Positions 1 through 13,042 of a DNA stretch of 64,000 nucleotides are shown here, in pieces (the stretch's first letter is position 1; every line of letters starts with the position of its first letter). The stretch comes from Oidiodendron maius Zn (Eukaryota > Ascomycota > Leotiomycetes > Myxotrichaceae): positions 2,790,001 through 2,854,000 of the forward strand of contig KN832871.1 in assembly GCA_000827325.1 (NCBI GenBank), read 5' to 3'. A program made the position numbers and the translations under genes. The notes beneath the pieces are model-generated. The model made no database searches, was not told the origin of the DNA, and saw nothing but the letters and a program-made list of their open reading frames with translations.

Positions 1-46
1 TCATCTATTGCTAAGTTAGCACTGTATAGTCATAGGTCAGGCGAAC
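1..46. repeat. 46-bp exact copy of 1408-1453 at the gap edge
   Basis: Positions 1-46 are identical to 1408-1453 in the same orientation. The second copy spans most of the last intron of PCT1 plus the first bases of its last exon on the minus strand. The first copy runs directly into a block of N. This looks like the end of a contig that overlaps or duplicates the PCT1 3' region; a real tandem duplication is the alternative. Confidence 0.9.
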
Positions 47-959
47 NNNNNNNNNNNNNNNNNNNNNNNNNNNNNNNNNNNNNNNNNNNNNNNNNNNNNN
101 NNNNNNNNNNNNNNNNNNNNNNNNNNNNNNNNNNNNNNNNNNNNNNNNNNNNNNNNNNNNNNNNNNNNNNNNNNNNNNNNNNNNNNNNNNNNNNNNNNNN
201 NNNNNNNNNNNNNNNNNNNNNNNNNNNNNNNNNNNNNNNNNNNNNNNNNNNNNNNNNNNNNNNNNNNNNNNNNNNNNNNNNNNNNNNNNNNNNNNNNNNN
301 NNNNNNNNNNNNNNNNNNNNNNNNNNNNNNNNNNNNNNNNNNNNNNNNNNNNNNNNNNNNNNNNNNNNNNNNNNNNNNNNNNNNNNNNNNNNNNNNNNNN
401 NNNNNNNNNNNNNNNNNNNNNNNNNNNNNNNNNNNNNNNNNNNNNNNNNNNNNNNNNNNNNNNNNNNNNNNNNNNNNNNNNNNNNNNNNNNNNNNNNNNN
501 NNNNNNNNNNNNNNNNNNNNNNNNNNNNNNNNNNNNNNNNNNNNNNNNNNNNNNNNNNNNNNNNNNNNNNNNNNNNNNNNNNNNNNNNNNNNNNNNNNNN
601 NNNNNNNNNNNNNNNNNNNNNNNNNNNNNNNNNNNNNNNNNNNNNNNNNNNNNNNNNNNNNNNNNNNNNNNNNNNNNNNNNNNNNNNNNNNNNNNNNNNN
701 NNNNNNNNNNNNNNNNNNNNNNNNNNNNNNNNNNNNNNNNNNNNNNNNNNNNNNNNNNNNNNNNNNNNNNNNNNNNNNNNNNNNNNNNNNNNNNNNNNNN
801 NNNNNNNNNNNNNNNNNNNNNNNNNNNNNNNNNNNNNNNNNNNNNNNNNNNNNNNNNNNNNNNNNNNNNNNNNNNNNNNNNNNNNNNNNNNNNNNNNNNN
901 NNNNNNNNNNNNNNNNNNNNNNNNNNNNNNNNNNNNNNNNNNNNNNNNNNNNNNNNNNN
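47..959. other. Assembly gap (913 N)
   Basis: An unbroken run of N. Nothing can be said about its content. The sequence resumes at 960 with about 270 bases that lie 3' of PCT1. Confidence 0.99.
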
Positions 960-1228
960 TTGGGGCTTGACTTAGGAGAGCATTATCTGGGATTCTACAA
1001 CATATTCTGCTCTAAAGGAGATGTTTTAGAAGAGCAATAGAGCTGGGCCATTCATAGCCATCCGTGACAATTACAGTAATAATTGGAAGAGCTGTGTTTT
1101 GATTACCCAATATTTATCTAATTTTATGGCCTTATAAACTTTTGCACTCGTGAAAGGACATAACGTATGTTGCGAAACGAAAGCTGGAAGGCGCACTATC
1201 AAATGTGGTGAGACCAAAAATCTACCAT

Positions 1229-2808
<1,580 letters not shown>

Positions 2809-3827
2809 AATCTCGCTCTTATGAAGATTTAATCGCTAACTAGACGTCTTGATCGCATTAGGAGGGGATTTCTGGAAGATAGCACGATGATGACAAGCGT
2901 AAGTCGATGTGCTGTTCTGAATTGAAGGAACTTGGGATATCGGACGTGAATAATTTCGAGCTTCGAGCTTTGTAGGAACTAGGGATCATCAAGGTGTGTC
3001 CTACGGGTTTGTTCGGATTATGAGTGGAAATGGTCTCCGGAAAGATTGATCTGGAGACGAGTCAATACAATGTGAATAAAGGCGAATGTGACATTACTTT
3101 TGCTTGAAAGCTGCTGCTAAGATCGGCGTCGAATATTTTTCTTGCTGCCAGGTTTGGGATCCCAATCGTCATATTTCGTAGGTCTCACGTGAAATTGCCG
3201 CTTGCGACCCGACGGCGAAATCTCGATAGGGGTGGCGGTCGAGGCTACGTCTCTTAAAGATTGAGATTGGACAGTGCTCAAATGATTGGATTACCATATA
3301 AATATTGTACATAGAGATCTCACGGCTGCACAACGGCTCCATCCGATGTGGACTCTTAATATTTAGAGGTATCATTGACGGAACTCGGTACAATGCAGCC
3401 ACTCTGCCCAGGATGGTCTAGGAGACCTGGCCTCGCATGTATGCAGAAAGATGCCGAAGAAAGAGATTAAGAACAAAAGCATATCCGCTGCATATAGAGG
3501 CCACAGTTCAGGAAATGAGTACGTATTGAAAGCACCGCCGCTGAGATAGATGCTCTGGCGAGATGCCAGACGAGGCGGAATAAAATGCCCTGATTCAGTG
3601 TCCCAAAATGATCCCCAGTCCAGCTCTGTAGAAAGACCCAGCACGTGAAATTGTCGATCACGTATCGCCTTCAAAAACACAAACACCTCGCAGTCTATAT
3701 TCCAGGCTTAGGCACAAAGCAGCCACCTTTCTAGAAGACTGATCTTAAAATCATGTCCCATCATATCCGGGCCGTAAACGACGCTCTCAAACGCTCAAAG
3801 TAGGCCAAAATCGTCAAGACTCCGGTC
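2809..3827. other. Intergenic, no convincing gene
   Basis: About 1 kb between the PCT1 start and the PP2C stop. It must hold the PCT1 promoter and 5' UTR and the PP2C 3' UTR. A 104-codon minus-strand open frame at 3372-3686 begins with GTG, lacks recognisable motifs and has no clear splice partners. I see nothing else. Confidence 0.6.
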
Positions 3828-5719
3828 TCACTTACCCTCTGCATCAGCTGCCGTCTCTGATACAGCATTACCTGCGGGTTCTGCTGGATTGGCGTGAACT
3901 CTGTCAGCAACAGCCTTGTAAACCGGGTCGGTAACGTCAAGCTTTTCGGGAAGCGCATCCGAACTAGCTGCGTTCACCTCCTGGCTAGCGACATGGCCTC
4001 TGGAGACTTGGCTCTCGAGGTCCCTGTCCTCCTCGCCATGGTCGAACATTTCGGCGGTATCATCGGAATCTGTCAAGACCTCAGTGCCATCGCCCAGTAG
4101 AATAATACGACCCCGCTGACTGTTACCGCCAGGAACCTTTGACCTGTTGTCAACATCGACATCATAGCCACTATCGCTATCGTCAAAGTTATGGTGCACA
4201 CCAGGGCCACGAAACTCGGCTATGTGCCATTAGCAAAGGTTTCAAGCACGAGGGTAATATATACTTGCCATACTCTGGAGGAGCACAAGGGCCATCTCCA
4301 TTAGCAACGCGCTTCGCAATCTCATCGTACCATTCCTCCTTCGTCCTGCCATGCAAGAGGCCAACGACGACCATGGTCATATTGTCGCAACCAACCCCAC
4401 CGGTTTCTGAATTCGAGGCTAGGCAGTTGTCCATCATGTTCTCACATATCTTAGACAACTCCTGCTTTGCAGCAATCCCGCGTCGGACAAACTCCACTAC
4501 AGCTTGAGAAGACTGGCAGTCCCAAATGCCTGGTGGCCATCAGCAGGAGTGTCTCTAACAAATTGTTCAGAGATCATCAACTCACCGTCACAAGCAACCA
4601 CCAAGAATTCGTCATCGTCAGCGATCTCGTGCACAATCACATCTGGGTAGGCGGTGACTATCTGCTGCTCAGGGGCGAGCCCGGCACTCTTCTTGAATTC
4701 GAAGTCGCCTATTGCTCTTGACAATGCAAGGTTGCCATTTACACGACCAAAATCTACAAAGCCTCCGGCAGCGGTTATGCGAGCCTTCTCTCCTACCAAG
4801 GACTTAGTCAGTTGTTCGGCCGGCACATGGAGGCTATATACCTTCATTTTGAGGCTTATGATCAAAAGACAGAGGCTTAGCCCGACCCTTGACGCCCAGA
4901 ACACTTCTAGAATCTCCAGCATTACCCTGCGGTTATCAGCCCCTGTATACAGAGCCTGCTCATGCGTATTGGAAGCATCACCTACCACGTAGATCTTCTT
5001 TGAAGAGATAATGCCAACAGAGGCAGTGCATCCGGAGACTTCTTCAATATACCGAGGGTCTGCGAAGTACTAGTCAGTTACCTATTGATAACATTGGTCT
5101 GAACAGACTGACCATTGAGGATGGCCCGATCCGTAGCGAGGAAGCCGTCCTTCAAAGCCTGCTCGATATCGCCCTTCTTGAACGCCTCTTGCTTCGCAAT
5201 AATATGATGAATATTTTCGCCTGCAAATTGTGCAACCCGGTCACCTCCGTGTCCATCATAAACCCCGAAAAATGACAACCGTGACTCAAGCGGACTAGGC
5301 TTCGTCGCTGTGCCATCGTCGGCTTGGAGGTCCAGCACGGTCGCGTGCGCGTCCTCCATACTAATACGCCATCCTTGCATCGAGGAGACACCAAATATTA
5401 AACGTTCGTCGCCCCCACTAGCGGAGTCCTAGTACGTTTAAATGTCAGTAAGGCTGAGCTGGTGGGGTGTGTAGATCGAGCTCTCCGCGGCTGTAAATCT
5501 GCCTCTAGACGCTGTCCAAACACAGGTCAAGGCACAGATCTCTATGCAATCAACCGGGCAGGCTACGGTGGCATACAAGATCGAAAGTGACTAGGGTAGA
5601 AGCCACATATCGGCGTAGAAGAGGGGTGTTGGGTTTATGAGGACATGCCGACATGACGGTCCAGGAGGTAGTAGAGCACATACCTTGTCGAGTACCGGTT
5701 CAGAGAGAGTCTGACCCAT
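3828..5719 (-). CDS. PTC2: PP2C-type Ser/Thr protein phosphatase (PTC2/PTC3 class)
   Basis: A Mg/Mn-dependent phosphatase. Family members dephosphorylate MAP kinases and checkpoint kinases, and the Hog1 and Rad53 links are known from yeast. Seven exons (minus): 5684-5719, 5113-5428, 4986-5059, 4842-4926, 4586-4792, 4269-4529, 3828-4219; 456 aa. The first exon encodes MGQTLSEPVLDK, the classical N-terminal myristoylation-like start. Visible motifs are SMEDAH, FGVYDGHGG, SGCTA, ALSRAIGDFEFK, VACDGIWD and GCDNMT, so all metal-binding Asp positions of the family appear present. The tail after the catalytic domain is acidic and disordered. Intron 1 is 255 nt, long for this window. The intron at 4220-4268 has a GC donor. 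The stop at 3828 overlaps a possible GTAAGT donor, so an additional 3' exon cannot be excluded. Confidence 0.92.
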
Positions 5720-7635
5720 ATTGATGGTAGATCGCGTCTCCCTGGGCAGCGGCTGGTAGCAATTCGGATCTGCACGAGGGCTTTTCGCTTTCGGCGGGAG
5801 AGTAAGATAGAAGTGCGGGGTCGTAAGGCGCAGAGAAGGTTCCTAGAGAAGAGACAGAGGGCTATCTGTTCATGGGGAGGAGAGGGATGGGCAAAGTTCC
5901 AGCGGTTGAGGGGGAGTGAGAGAGGCGTTCAGAGAGAAAAGACTGCGCGCGTGCAGAGAAAATGCAGAGTACCTGAGGTAGGAGTGAGAGGGATGGGATG
6001 ACGAAGGAGCTAACAGCCGGCTGGGCTCGCTAAGTCGGAGAAAGCACGGGCGTACGGCGGCGCCAGAAGGATGCGAAAAGCGGCAAGGACTGTGCCGCCT
6101 TGGGATGGGAGACAACCTCAACTGAGACCTGGTCCTTTCAGGGACCAGAGCGACAAAGGACTGCACACTGCTGGGTCGTCCCATGGATCACAGCCTTCTA
6201 CAGAGTAGTCTTCCTTCACCACGCAGGTCTTAAGGTGACCAACAGATGTCCCGGATTTACAAGTTGTCAGCAGCAGCGTTGTCAACCACTCATCACATGT
6301 TTATTAATCAGCACTATCTAGGTAACTACCTACAGGTACCTAGGTATCTCATTCAAGGCTTGCATATTGGCTCTTGCTTATGCTGCACGTGCTTTTGCGT
6401 TAAAGCTCCTTTTACTTGGATCGAACATTTTTTAAGAACCGTTCTATCGCCTAAAACCTAGACGAAATATGGACAAATTACTCTAGTATGTCGTATTCTC
6501 AAGTACTCTAGGACTAAAAAGATTTGTATTTTCAGATAAGAAAACGTAATTCTTTCACTAAGGCCCGGTTGTATTTGGTTGCTTCGCTTGATGCCATATG
6601 AAAATGCGACCATAGAGATGGCCGACATACAATACGTGCTTTTCATGTATCCTCTATAGGATTAGGCCAAAGGGACTCATATATACGAAGCTTTATCCTA
6701 CGTATAGAGTGATCGAAAATGCCTTGTTTCATCTCTGTCAAGACCACAAATAAACAAGGCGCACTAAACGTGTACATCCCATCTAGAATACAAGCTATAA
6801 CTTGGCTAGTAATATTGCAGCAAACAATTCAGTCTTTGAAGCCAAGTCAAAATCAAATTTGACTATGGAACTTACTCCGCCTAGCGCAGGTTTAAGGCAG
6901 GAGAGGTTTGATATATTGATTACCATAGAAGAGTAGTGGAAAGGGAACGAGATATACTTGGCGAATGGTCTTAGATAAAGAACTGCAATGTAGCCAGAGG
7001 CTTAGAAGCGTGTGGAAGGAACTCTCTTATGACTGTATTGGTTGCGAGGAAACAATTATTGTGGAATGGTAGTAAGATTGCCAATATCTCTCTGCGCATA
7101 TAGAAGTTGCATTTCAAATAGATTCTAAGCTTCCTTACGACTCGCATCGCGGAAACTTGACAAGCAGGCTATAACCTCTGATAATTCTAGTTTTTATCAC
7201 GCCAAGCTGCACTGCTTGAACGTACGTGTCCACTTAAGCCTACAGATCTCGGATTTTAAATTCTTGCGTGGAGATTTGTCACGAAGAGGAATGGTACGTG
7301 AGGAAGTCAGGTCGGTTGAGTTATAGGAGCGTTTTAACCCCTTCCGTAGCTAGCAAAACAGTAAACTGTGTAGCAAATTTATTTCCTGCCATTTCCCATT
7401 GCCATCAGGGGACGCGATCTCTGGGAATTGCGAACACATGACATGGACTGGATGTACTATAGACATCCAGCTCTACATTACAAGCATGGGAATGAGATGG
7501 AAGAAGCCAAAGAGTTTCGGTATACACAACCACCGCAAGAGATATTCAATGCTTGTGTATTCGTAACTATTCTTCTACAACATGAATCATCATCCATCGA
7601 TCTTTGCTTGGAGCAGTTTATCATGTCGTTTAAGT
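5720..7635. other. Long intergenic region, AT-rich, with TACCTAGGTA palindrome
   Basis: About 1.9 kb. The first 300 bases upstream of the PP2C gene are purine-rich on the plus strand and probably belong to its promoter/5' UTR. From about 6300 it is AT-rich with only short chance open frames. At 6318-6348 there is a cluster of TAGGTA/TACCTA words containing the perfect 10-bp palindrome TACCTAGGTA (6337-6346). No gene is visible. Confidence 0.6.
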
Positions 7636-10503
7636 CTACGCAGTATCATCCGTTTCCTCCTCTCCTTCACTGAGGATGACTGCGGAAGCTCCTTTTATCG
7701 AATACTCATCCACGCTGCTCCCACAAGCATTACAGCCCCTCTCACTACCAGCATGTATCTTCACACCCTTTGAACGTAAACAAGAACTTGGGGTGCCTAG
7801 ATTGGATGAACCTGCAGGCAAAGTTCCGAATACAGTAGTGCTGGGTGAGTTATTGGACTCATCTCCAATTACAGTCGCTCTGTCGTCCTGTTGCGTATAG
7901 TGAGTCTCCCAGCTCCATTCCGAGTCAGCGTCAGGTAAGAGAGATTCGTGCCTCTGGTCTTCAACTCTTCTTTTCATTTCAATGTCTCCTGAGTCTCGAA
8001 CGCCTGGGGAGTGGTGCATTGACGACATGGAGCCTCTTGCCGATTCGAATAGGCTGTCACTAGGATCGTATGACCCAATACTATCTTGAGTCCACGTCCT
8101 TCTCAAAAGGCCTCGAATGTAGTCCTTAAGCTGTCTGGTCCCTTCACGTGCGGACCAGAGAGAGGACTCGAACGGATCTGGAGAGATATTATTTTCTCCG
8201 GTACGATTTGGGATGGCAACATCTGATGAAGCCATTGCGGTCTCTGGATACATCATGACATCAGCAGATGTCGTGATTGCTTGTTCGCCTAGTTGTCTTG
8301 ACCTCCTCGTTGTTTCTGTACCCAATAACGCTAATGATCCAGAGCGTTTACTAGGTTTTCGCTCGACCAATGTGATTCCCTGCGTCTGGGAAATTGAGGG
8401 AAGTATACTCTCACGGACTCGTCCGTTGTGATTATGAGAAATTTCCCCACAAGATAATAGTTCAGACGATGCTGAAAAATTCAGGGAACTGCTGCGATGG
8501 CTTTTCTCCTCTTTTGCCGTGAGAGTAACCTGGGAAGATGATACTCCAGCCTGATTTTCACCATCCAACTCTTGATCATCCTTGGCAGGCCCCTGTGTTG
8601 GACCCCGTCCTGCGAGAGCTAGCATGGACAATGGCCTGTCGTAAGTTCTGGTGCTGTACAGTGGTGGCACTGGAGGCAACGATCTTGACCGTCGCCTCGT
8701 CGGCTTGGTGGGACTAATATCTCTATTGGAAGATTCAGACTCGGCGTTCCATTGATTGTGCCCAGTATCAGAAAGAATTGGAAAGTTGATCAATGCTCTA
8801 AACGAAATAGTGCTATCCCTTGAATTGACAATTGATTCTGCAGCTCGTTGACCGTAAGAATGTATACCTCGATCTGTATCCGGTGACCACATTCGGCCGG
8901 ATCGTTTCCCATGCCCTCTATCAGAACAAGGAGAGTAGTTGCTGGCCTGCCTACCGATTGAGTCGGTTCTCGAGCGGACAGTTGGAAATATGCTGCTTAA
9001 AGTCGACGCCCAGCTAGGCTTGCTCTTGTGTTGGGCATATTCTATGCTCGTTCGGCTTCCACCCCCTCCAGAGGGTAGATAAAGCGACTCTCGAACTAAG
9101 GCACTGGAGACAAATGACCCTTCCTCATCTTTTTCCATAGAAGTTTCCCTTTCAGTTCCACATCTTTCACTGTTGTATTCCCGCATACAAGGTCTTTGCC
9201 AATGATCGTCCTCATACTTCAAGGCATCTAGTCGTAGGCATTTAGGTGGCACATTTGGTACATACTCGGCAAATTCTTCGGCGTTTGGGTTTGCTGAGAA
9301 GTGATACTTCTCTCTGCTGGATGGCCTTCTGTTTTCTTCATAGGCAGCCCGTCTGCGGAGTTGATAACAAAGAAGAGCTAACAGTATTGCAAGAACCAAC
9401 AAAAGGACTGGAACCACAATTGCAGCAATAATCTTTCTTGGAAAATGCCTCTGGGAAGTAACAAAGGTAGGGACTGGAGTGATGGTAGCATGTGGTTTTG
9501 CTGAAGTTTTCGAAGTTGGTAATGCCATAGGACCTATTCCCACTAATATTGTAGCTTCGGCAACGTCTCCATATATATCAGTGGCGTAGACGGAAATATT
9601 GCACGGCTTCGCATCCATCGGGGTACGACCACTTATAGCGAGAGTCGAATTATCGAAATCGAGCCAGGATGGGGTCTGGGCAGTGATTAAAGTAATGCTG
9701 GATATGTCCGTTGGCTGTCCATCAAGTTCAATGTTACTCGCAAGGCCACTAAAGACTATTTCTGCTCCTGGAATAGCGTCAATTATCATAGTCTGGCTGC
9801 TGAAAGCTAATGTATGAATGCCAATTGCCATCTCAAATGAAACTGACGACCCAGAAAACCCTTCAACATCTGAAGCAATGATTTGTATCCCAATGAGAGA
9901 CGGGTAGTCTGGAGTCTGTCCACTGAAGGAGAGGGTAGGAGCATCAAATGTCAACCAAGAAGGTAAAGGCGTGTTGGCAGTAGTAGTCGCGTAATAATAA
10001 AGGGCTGCATTGTTTCCATTATCCGAGAATGTGTTAGGCTGGAAGTCTAATCTGAACGGAGTAGACTGATGCAAAAGGAGTGTTGCGGGCGCAGAGAAGA
10101 GGCCTAATTGTGGTAGCTGAGATAATATAGGAATGTTGACCACGGGCGCCGGATTCTTAGATATGACAAATGTTGAATTGAGAGAGACAGACCCAGATTG
10201 ATCACTGGCAGTCAACTCAACAGCAAACGCCGTTATCGTGTCACCATCCACATCGCTGTATGCGGGTGTCCCTGACAATGTCCGAGTACTACCGTCTAAG
10301 GACAGCCAACTTGGAGCATCAGATAGAGTATAGGTTATGGGTAGATAGGAGGAGAATGTTGAGATTGGGAATGTGTAAGTGAAGGGCTGAGATAATCGCG
10401 CCACAGGTGGTACCTGGGAGTTAATGGGATATGTAACCACTGGAAGAGCATCTGCACTGGTTTGGAAACCTGCTAGGATGTAGAGAACCGTCCATAGCAG
10501 CAT
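7636..10503 (-). CDS. AXL2: AXL2-type cadherin-fold plasma membrane protein
   Basis: Single-exon gene of 955 aa. Residues 1-19 form a signal peptide (MLLWTVLYILAGF..., likely cut after ADA). The extracellular part has three dystroglycan-type cadherin-like (CADG) repeats, each with a PSWL...SG.P core. One transmembrane helix lies at about 354-377 (IIAAIVVPVLLLVLAILLAL) followed by a basic stop-transfer RRR. The remaining 570 residues are a Ser-rich disordered cytoplasmic tail. Yeast Axl2 marks axial bud sites and organises septins; in filamentous fungi homologs affect septation and sporulation, which is the likely role here. The open frame extends 114 codons further upstream to an ATG at 10845; I chose 10503 because it places the signal peptide at the N-terminus. 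Confidence 0.9.
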   Translation of the reverse strand: MLLWTVLYILAGFQTSADALPVVTYPINSQVPPVARLSQPFTYTFPISTFSSYLPITYTLSDAPSWLSLDGSTRTLSGTPAYSDVDGDTITAFAVELTASDQSGSVSLNSTFVISKNPAPVVNIPILSQLPQLGLFSAPATLLLHQSTPFRLDFQPNTFSDNGNNAALYYYATTTANTPLPSWLTFDAPTLSFSGQTPDYPSLIGIQIIASDVEGFSGSSVSFEMAIGIHTLAFSSQTMIIDAIPGAEIVFSGLASNIELDGQPTDISSITLITAQTPSWLDFDNSTLAISGRTPMDAKPCNISVYATDIYGDVAEATILVGIGPMALPTSKTSAKPHATITPVPTFVTSQRHFPRKIIAAIVVPVLLLVLAILLALLCYQLRRRAAYEENRRPSSREKYHFSANPNAEEFAEYVPNVPPKCLRLDALKYEDDHWQRPCMREYNSERCGTERETSMEKDEEGSFVSSALVRESLYLPSGGGGSRTSIEYAQHKSKPSWASTLSSIFPTVRSRTDSIGRQASNYSPCSDRGHGKRSGRMWSPDTDRGIHSYGQRAAESIVNSRDSTISFRALINFPILSDTGHNQWNAESESSNRDISPTKPTRRRSRSLPPVPPLYSTRTYDRPLSMLALAGRGPTQGPAKDDQELDGENQAGVSSSQVTLTAKEEKSHRSSSLNFSASSELLSCGEISHNHNGRVRESILPSISQTQGITLVERKPSKRSGSLALLGTETTRRSRQLGEQAITTSADVMMYPETAMASSDVAIPNRTGENNISPDPFESSLWSAREGTRQLKDYIRGLLRRTWTQDSIGSYDPSDSLFESARGSMSSMHHSPGVRDSGDIEMKRRVEDQRHESLLPDADSEWSWETHYTQQDDRATVIGDESNNSPSTTVFGTLPAGSSNLGTPSSCLRSKGVKIHAGSERGCNACGSSVDEYSIKGASAVILSEGEEETDDTA

Positions 10504-11371
10504 TGTGGGAAGACGGTGACTCGAGGAACCGAGACTTTTGCATCCGTACGTCAGAGAGTATGCAGGAAGGAGAAGAGAAGAATATCGATAGGAAGTATTT
10601 AACACATTATAACAGACAAATTGTTCGAAATGTAAATGGATGAAAAGGTAACACAAAATTTTCACACCGCCAGCAAATCTAGCCTCCCTAGAGGGTCTAT
10701 TCATGAAACTGAATAAACCTGCTTTAGCATTCGATGCCAGCACTGGTCTGCAAGGACTTCCAAGATCTAGGGAAGCCATGCATCCAAAAATGGAGGGATG
10801 GGATGAAGCGCGTCTCTTAGCAAGCGCAGTATGTGGATGAGACATGGAGGCGCCATTGACTTGAATGGGCCATCGCCGTAGGGGTTACTGTGTCTTGCTA
10901 TAGGCCACTTGGTAACCCGTCGAGACATTTCGAAGAAGCTCAATAATACTAGTAAAACAGATGGATGGAGTGGCCAATTATGTCTTCGATTTGAGCGTCT
11001 ATGGTAAATACGCAGTCTTTGTGACCTGAGACAAAGAGAGAGACAGCTTGTGCTCGGAGAAACTCGAGGATCAGCCCTGGTAACGTATGAGGATATATGC
11101 CATCATGGATTGTAATGAGCATGAATGAATGAACCCAGAAGGCTATCTCTTTGCTTTTCAGTTGAGCATTCCCGGTATCAAATAAGGGCGTTGGAAAGGG
11201 GTCCTTTAGCAGGGTGTTATAAGGGTTTCCTGAAGGGCAGTCCTTAGGCGGTGAATGATTGTAAAGTAAATCGGGCAATAAATGTCATCACCGCCTAGAT
11301 CGTTCTTCATCCCACCAGAGCTTGCCTCTCGAGTGGAGATCTTCCACGCATCAAGACATATCTTTTTAGGC
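10504..11371. other. Divergent upstream region of AXL2 and EFM6
   Basis: Holds the 5' UTRs and promoters of both genes. The AXL2 frame stays open as far as 10845. An upstream ATG at 11282 is in frame with EFM6 but has a weak context (T at -3). No separate gene is seen. Confidence 0.6.
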
Positions 11372-12180
11372 ATGGCGTCGCGTTCTCCCTCTCCTGAGTT
11401 CTCTCCGTTGGCAATCGGAGAAGATCTAACACCTCTACCGGCATATAAAGAAGCATCCACTACATTGGTCAACTTTTCGAACCTCCTCGAACCCCCACTG
11501 CGACTTCACGAAGATCTGACGTCCGGTTGCGGGGGACAGTTATGGCCAGCTGGGATGGTCTTAGCGCGGCATATGCTACGGTACCATAAAAACTCGCTCA
11601 GAGATGCTAGAATGTTTGACCCCCCTAATCTCTAAAGTGCCAGTCTAATCTCCGCGTGTGCCCATTAGACTTGAGCTTGGTGCCGGTGGTGGTTTAGTTG
11701 GCCTAGGTGTTGCCATTGGCAGCCAGGTTGACCATCCTATACATATTACCGACCAGGAGAATATGCTCTCGCTCATGATCCAGAATATTAGCCTGAACAG
11801 GTTAAGATCGCGTGTTGTTCCACTGGTCCTGAATTGGTTAGTAACTCTTCCATGTATCATAGCTGCCAAATTCTAACCGTAATTTAAGGGGGGAGCCATT
11901 ACCTGCTGAAGTTATCACAGAGAAACCAAACGTGATATTGGCGGCTGACTGCGTTTATTTTGAGCCTGCGTTTCCGTTACTGATATCAACCCTGGAAGAG
12001 CTTCTTGCGTTATGTCCTGATGCCATTATATATTTCTGTTTCAAGAAGCGAAGGAAAGCAGACTTGTATTTCATGAAGACTGCCAAAAAGAAATTTTTAG
12101 TAGAGGAGATTGAAGATATCGACCGGCCAATATTCTCAAGAGAGGGCCTTTTCTTATATACATTCAAAAGAAAACCATGA
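11372..12180 (+). CDS. EFM6: Protein-lysine N-methyltransferase EFM6
   Basis: Seven-beta-strand SAM-dependent methyltransferase of the METTL21-like group; yeast Efm6 methylates a lysine of translation elongation factor 1A. Exons 11372-11613, 11669-11836, 11889-12180; 233 aa. Key features are LHEDLTSGCGGQLWPAG, the SAM-binding ELGAGGGLVGL formed just after intron 1, ITDQE, NW followed by GEPLP across intron 2, and ILAADCVYFEPAFPLL. Intron 1 uses an unusual donor (GTTTGA), but the join restores ILELGAGGG exactly. An in-frame ATG at 11282 would add 30 residues; 11372 has G at -3 and matches the expected N-terminus better. Tail-to-tail with SHB17, 82 bp apart. Confidence 0.88.
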
Positions 12181-12262
12181 TTTATGATCATATGATATCT
12201 ATCGTGTATGCTTGTGATACGTTAAAATCTTTCATTCTATAAGAACGGAATCTCTGACTCGA

Positions 12263-13042
12263 TCACAATTCGTTTCCGCCCATATTCACCCCCAGCAAGA
12301 GAGCAGGTTCATCGACTTTGTGATGCTCATAACTAAGCACACCTACGGCACCGGGTCCCAACATCAATGGCAATCTCATTCCAAGATCAAAGTTAATCCA
12401 ACGTTTTGCAAACGCTCTCAGTATATGCCCGTGCGCGATCAGCACCACGTCAACGCCTTTCTCGCCGTGCATATAAGGGCCTTGAATTTCTCTGATCTTT
12501 GCAATAATTCGATCGAGACGGTCTGACACCTCTTTAGCCGACTCTCCACCTTCACAGCCATCAATCCAGATATTCCATGGTCTATCAGTGTCCAGACCTC
12601 GTCCTTTTCGACCAGCTCGGACCTCCGATGTCAGGTGGCCGTCATACACGCCATAATCCCATTCGCGAATATCCTCCGTAATTTCACAGAGCCCGTCAAA
12701 GTTTGCTCTAGAAACATCATCAAACAGCAACTCATAGGTTCGACGGGCTCTGATCCGAGGACTGATAAAGAGGCGGGATATCCTTGAGGGATCGATCAAT
12801 TTCCCAGTTCCCACCACCTTGCTGGCAGAGGAGGAAACTTGCAGCTCGCCATATTTAGTTAGGGGAATGTCACTACGCCCTGTATAACGGCCTGTTATGG
12901 TCCATTCTGTTTCTCCTGTGGCAATATTAGACTATGTCGACATGTATTCGCTCTTGAATTTGTCAAACATCAATGCTGAGAATTGTAACGTACCGTGGCG
13001 GATAAGATACACCCTAGGCGTACCAGCGTCCTTGTCTGGCAT
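12263..13042 (-). CDS. SHB17: Sedoheptulose-1,7-bisphosphatase-like histidine phosphatase
   Basis: Histidine-phosphatase (phosphoglycerate mutase) superfamily. Yeast Shb17 hydrolyses sedoheptulose-1,7-bisphosphate and drives riboneogenesis. Exons (minus) 12994-13042 and 12263-12915; 233 aa. The catalytic motif RHGETEW is rebuilt across the intron with His16 as the phospho-acceptor. Further support: YTGRSDIPLT, SPRIRARRT, REWDYGVYDG, GLDTDRPWNIW.DGCEGGES, and the second histidine in AHGH. It ends in the family-typical GVLSYEHH...EPALL segment. It is about 40 residues shorter than the yeast enzyme because an insertion before GVLSY is missing. Confidence 0.88.

Noticed and set aside
3372-3686. 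104-codon minus-strand frame with a hydrophobic stretch
   Set aside because: It starts with GTG, has no signal peptide at its start, no family motif and no credible splice partner.
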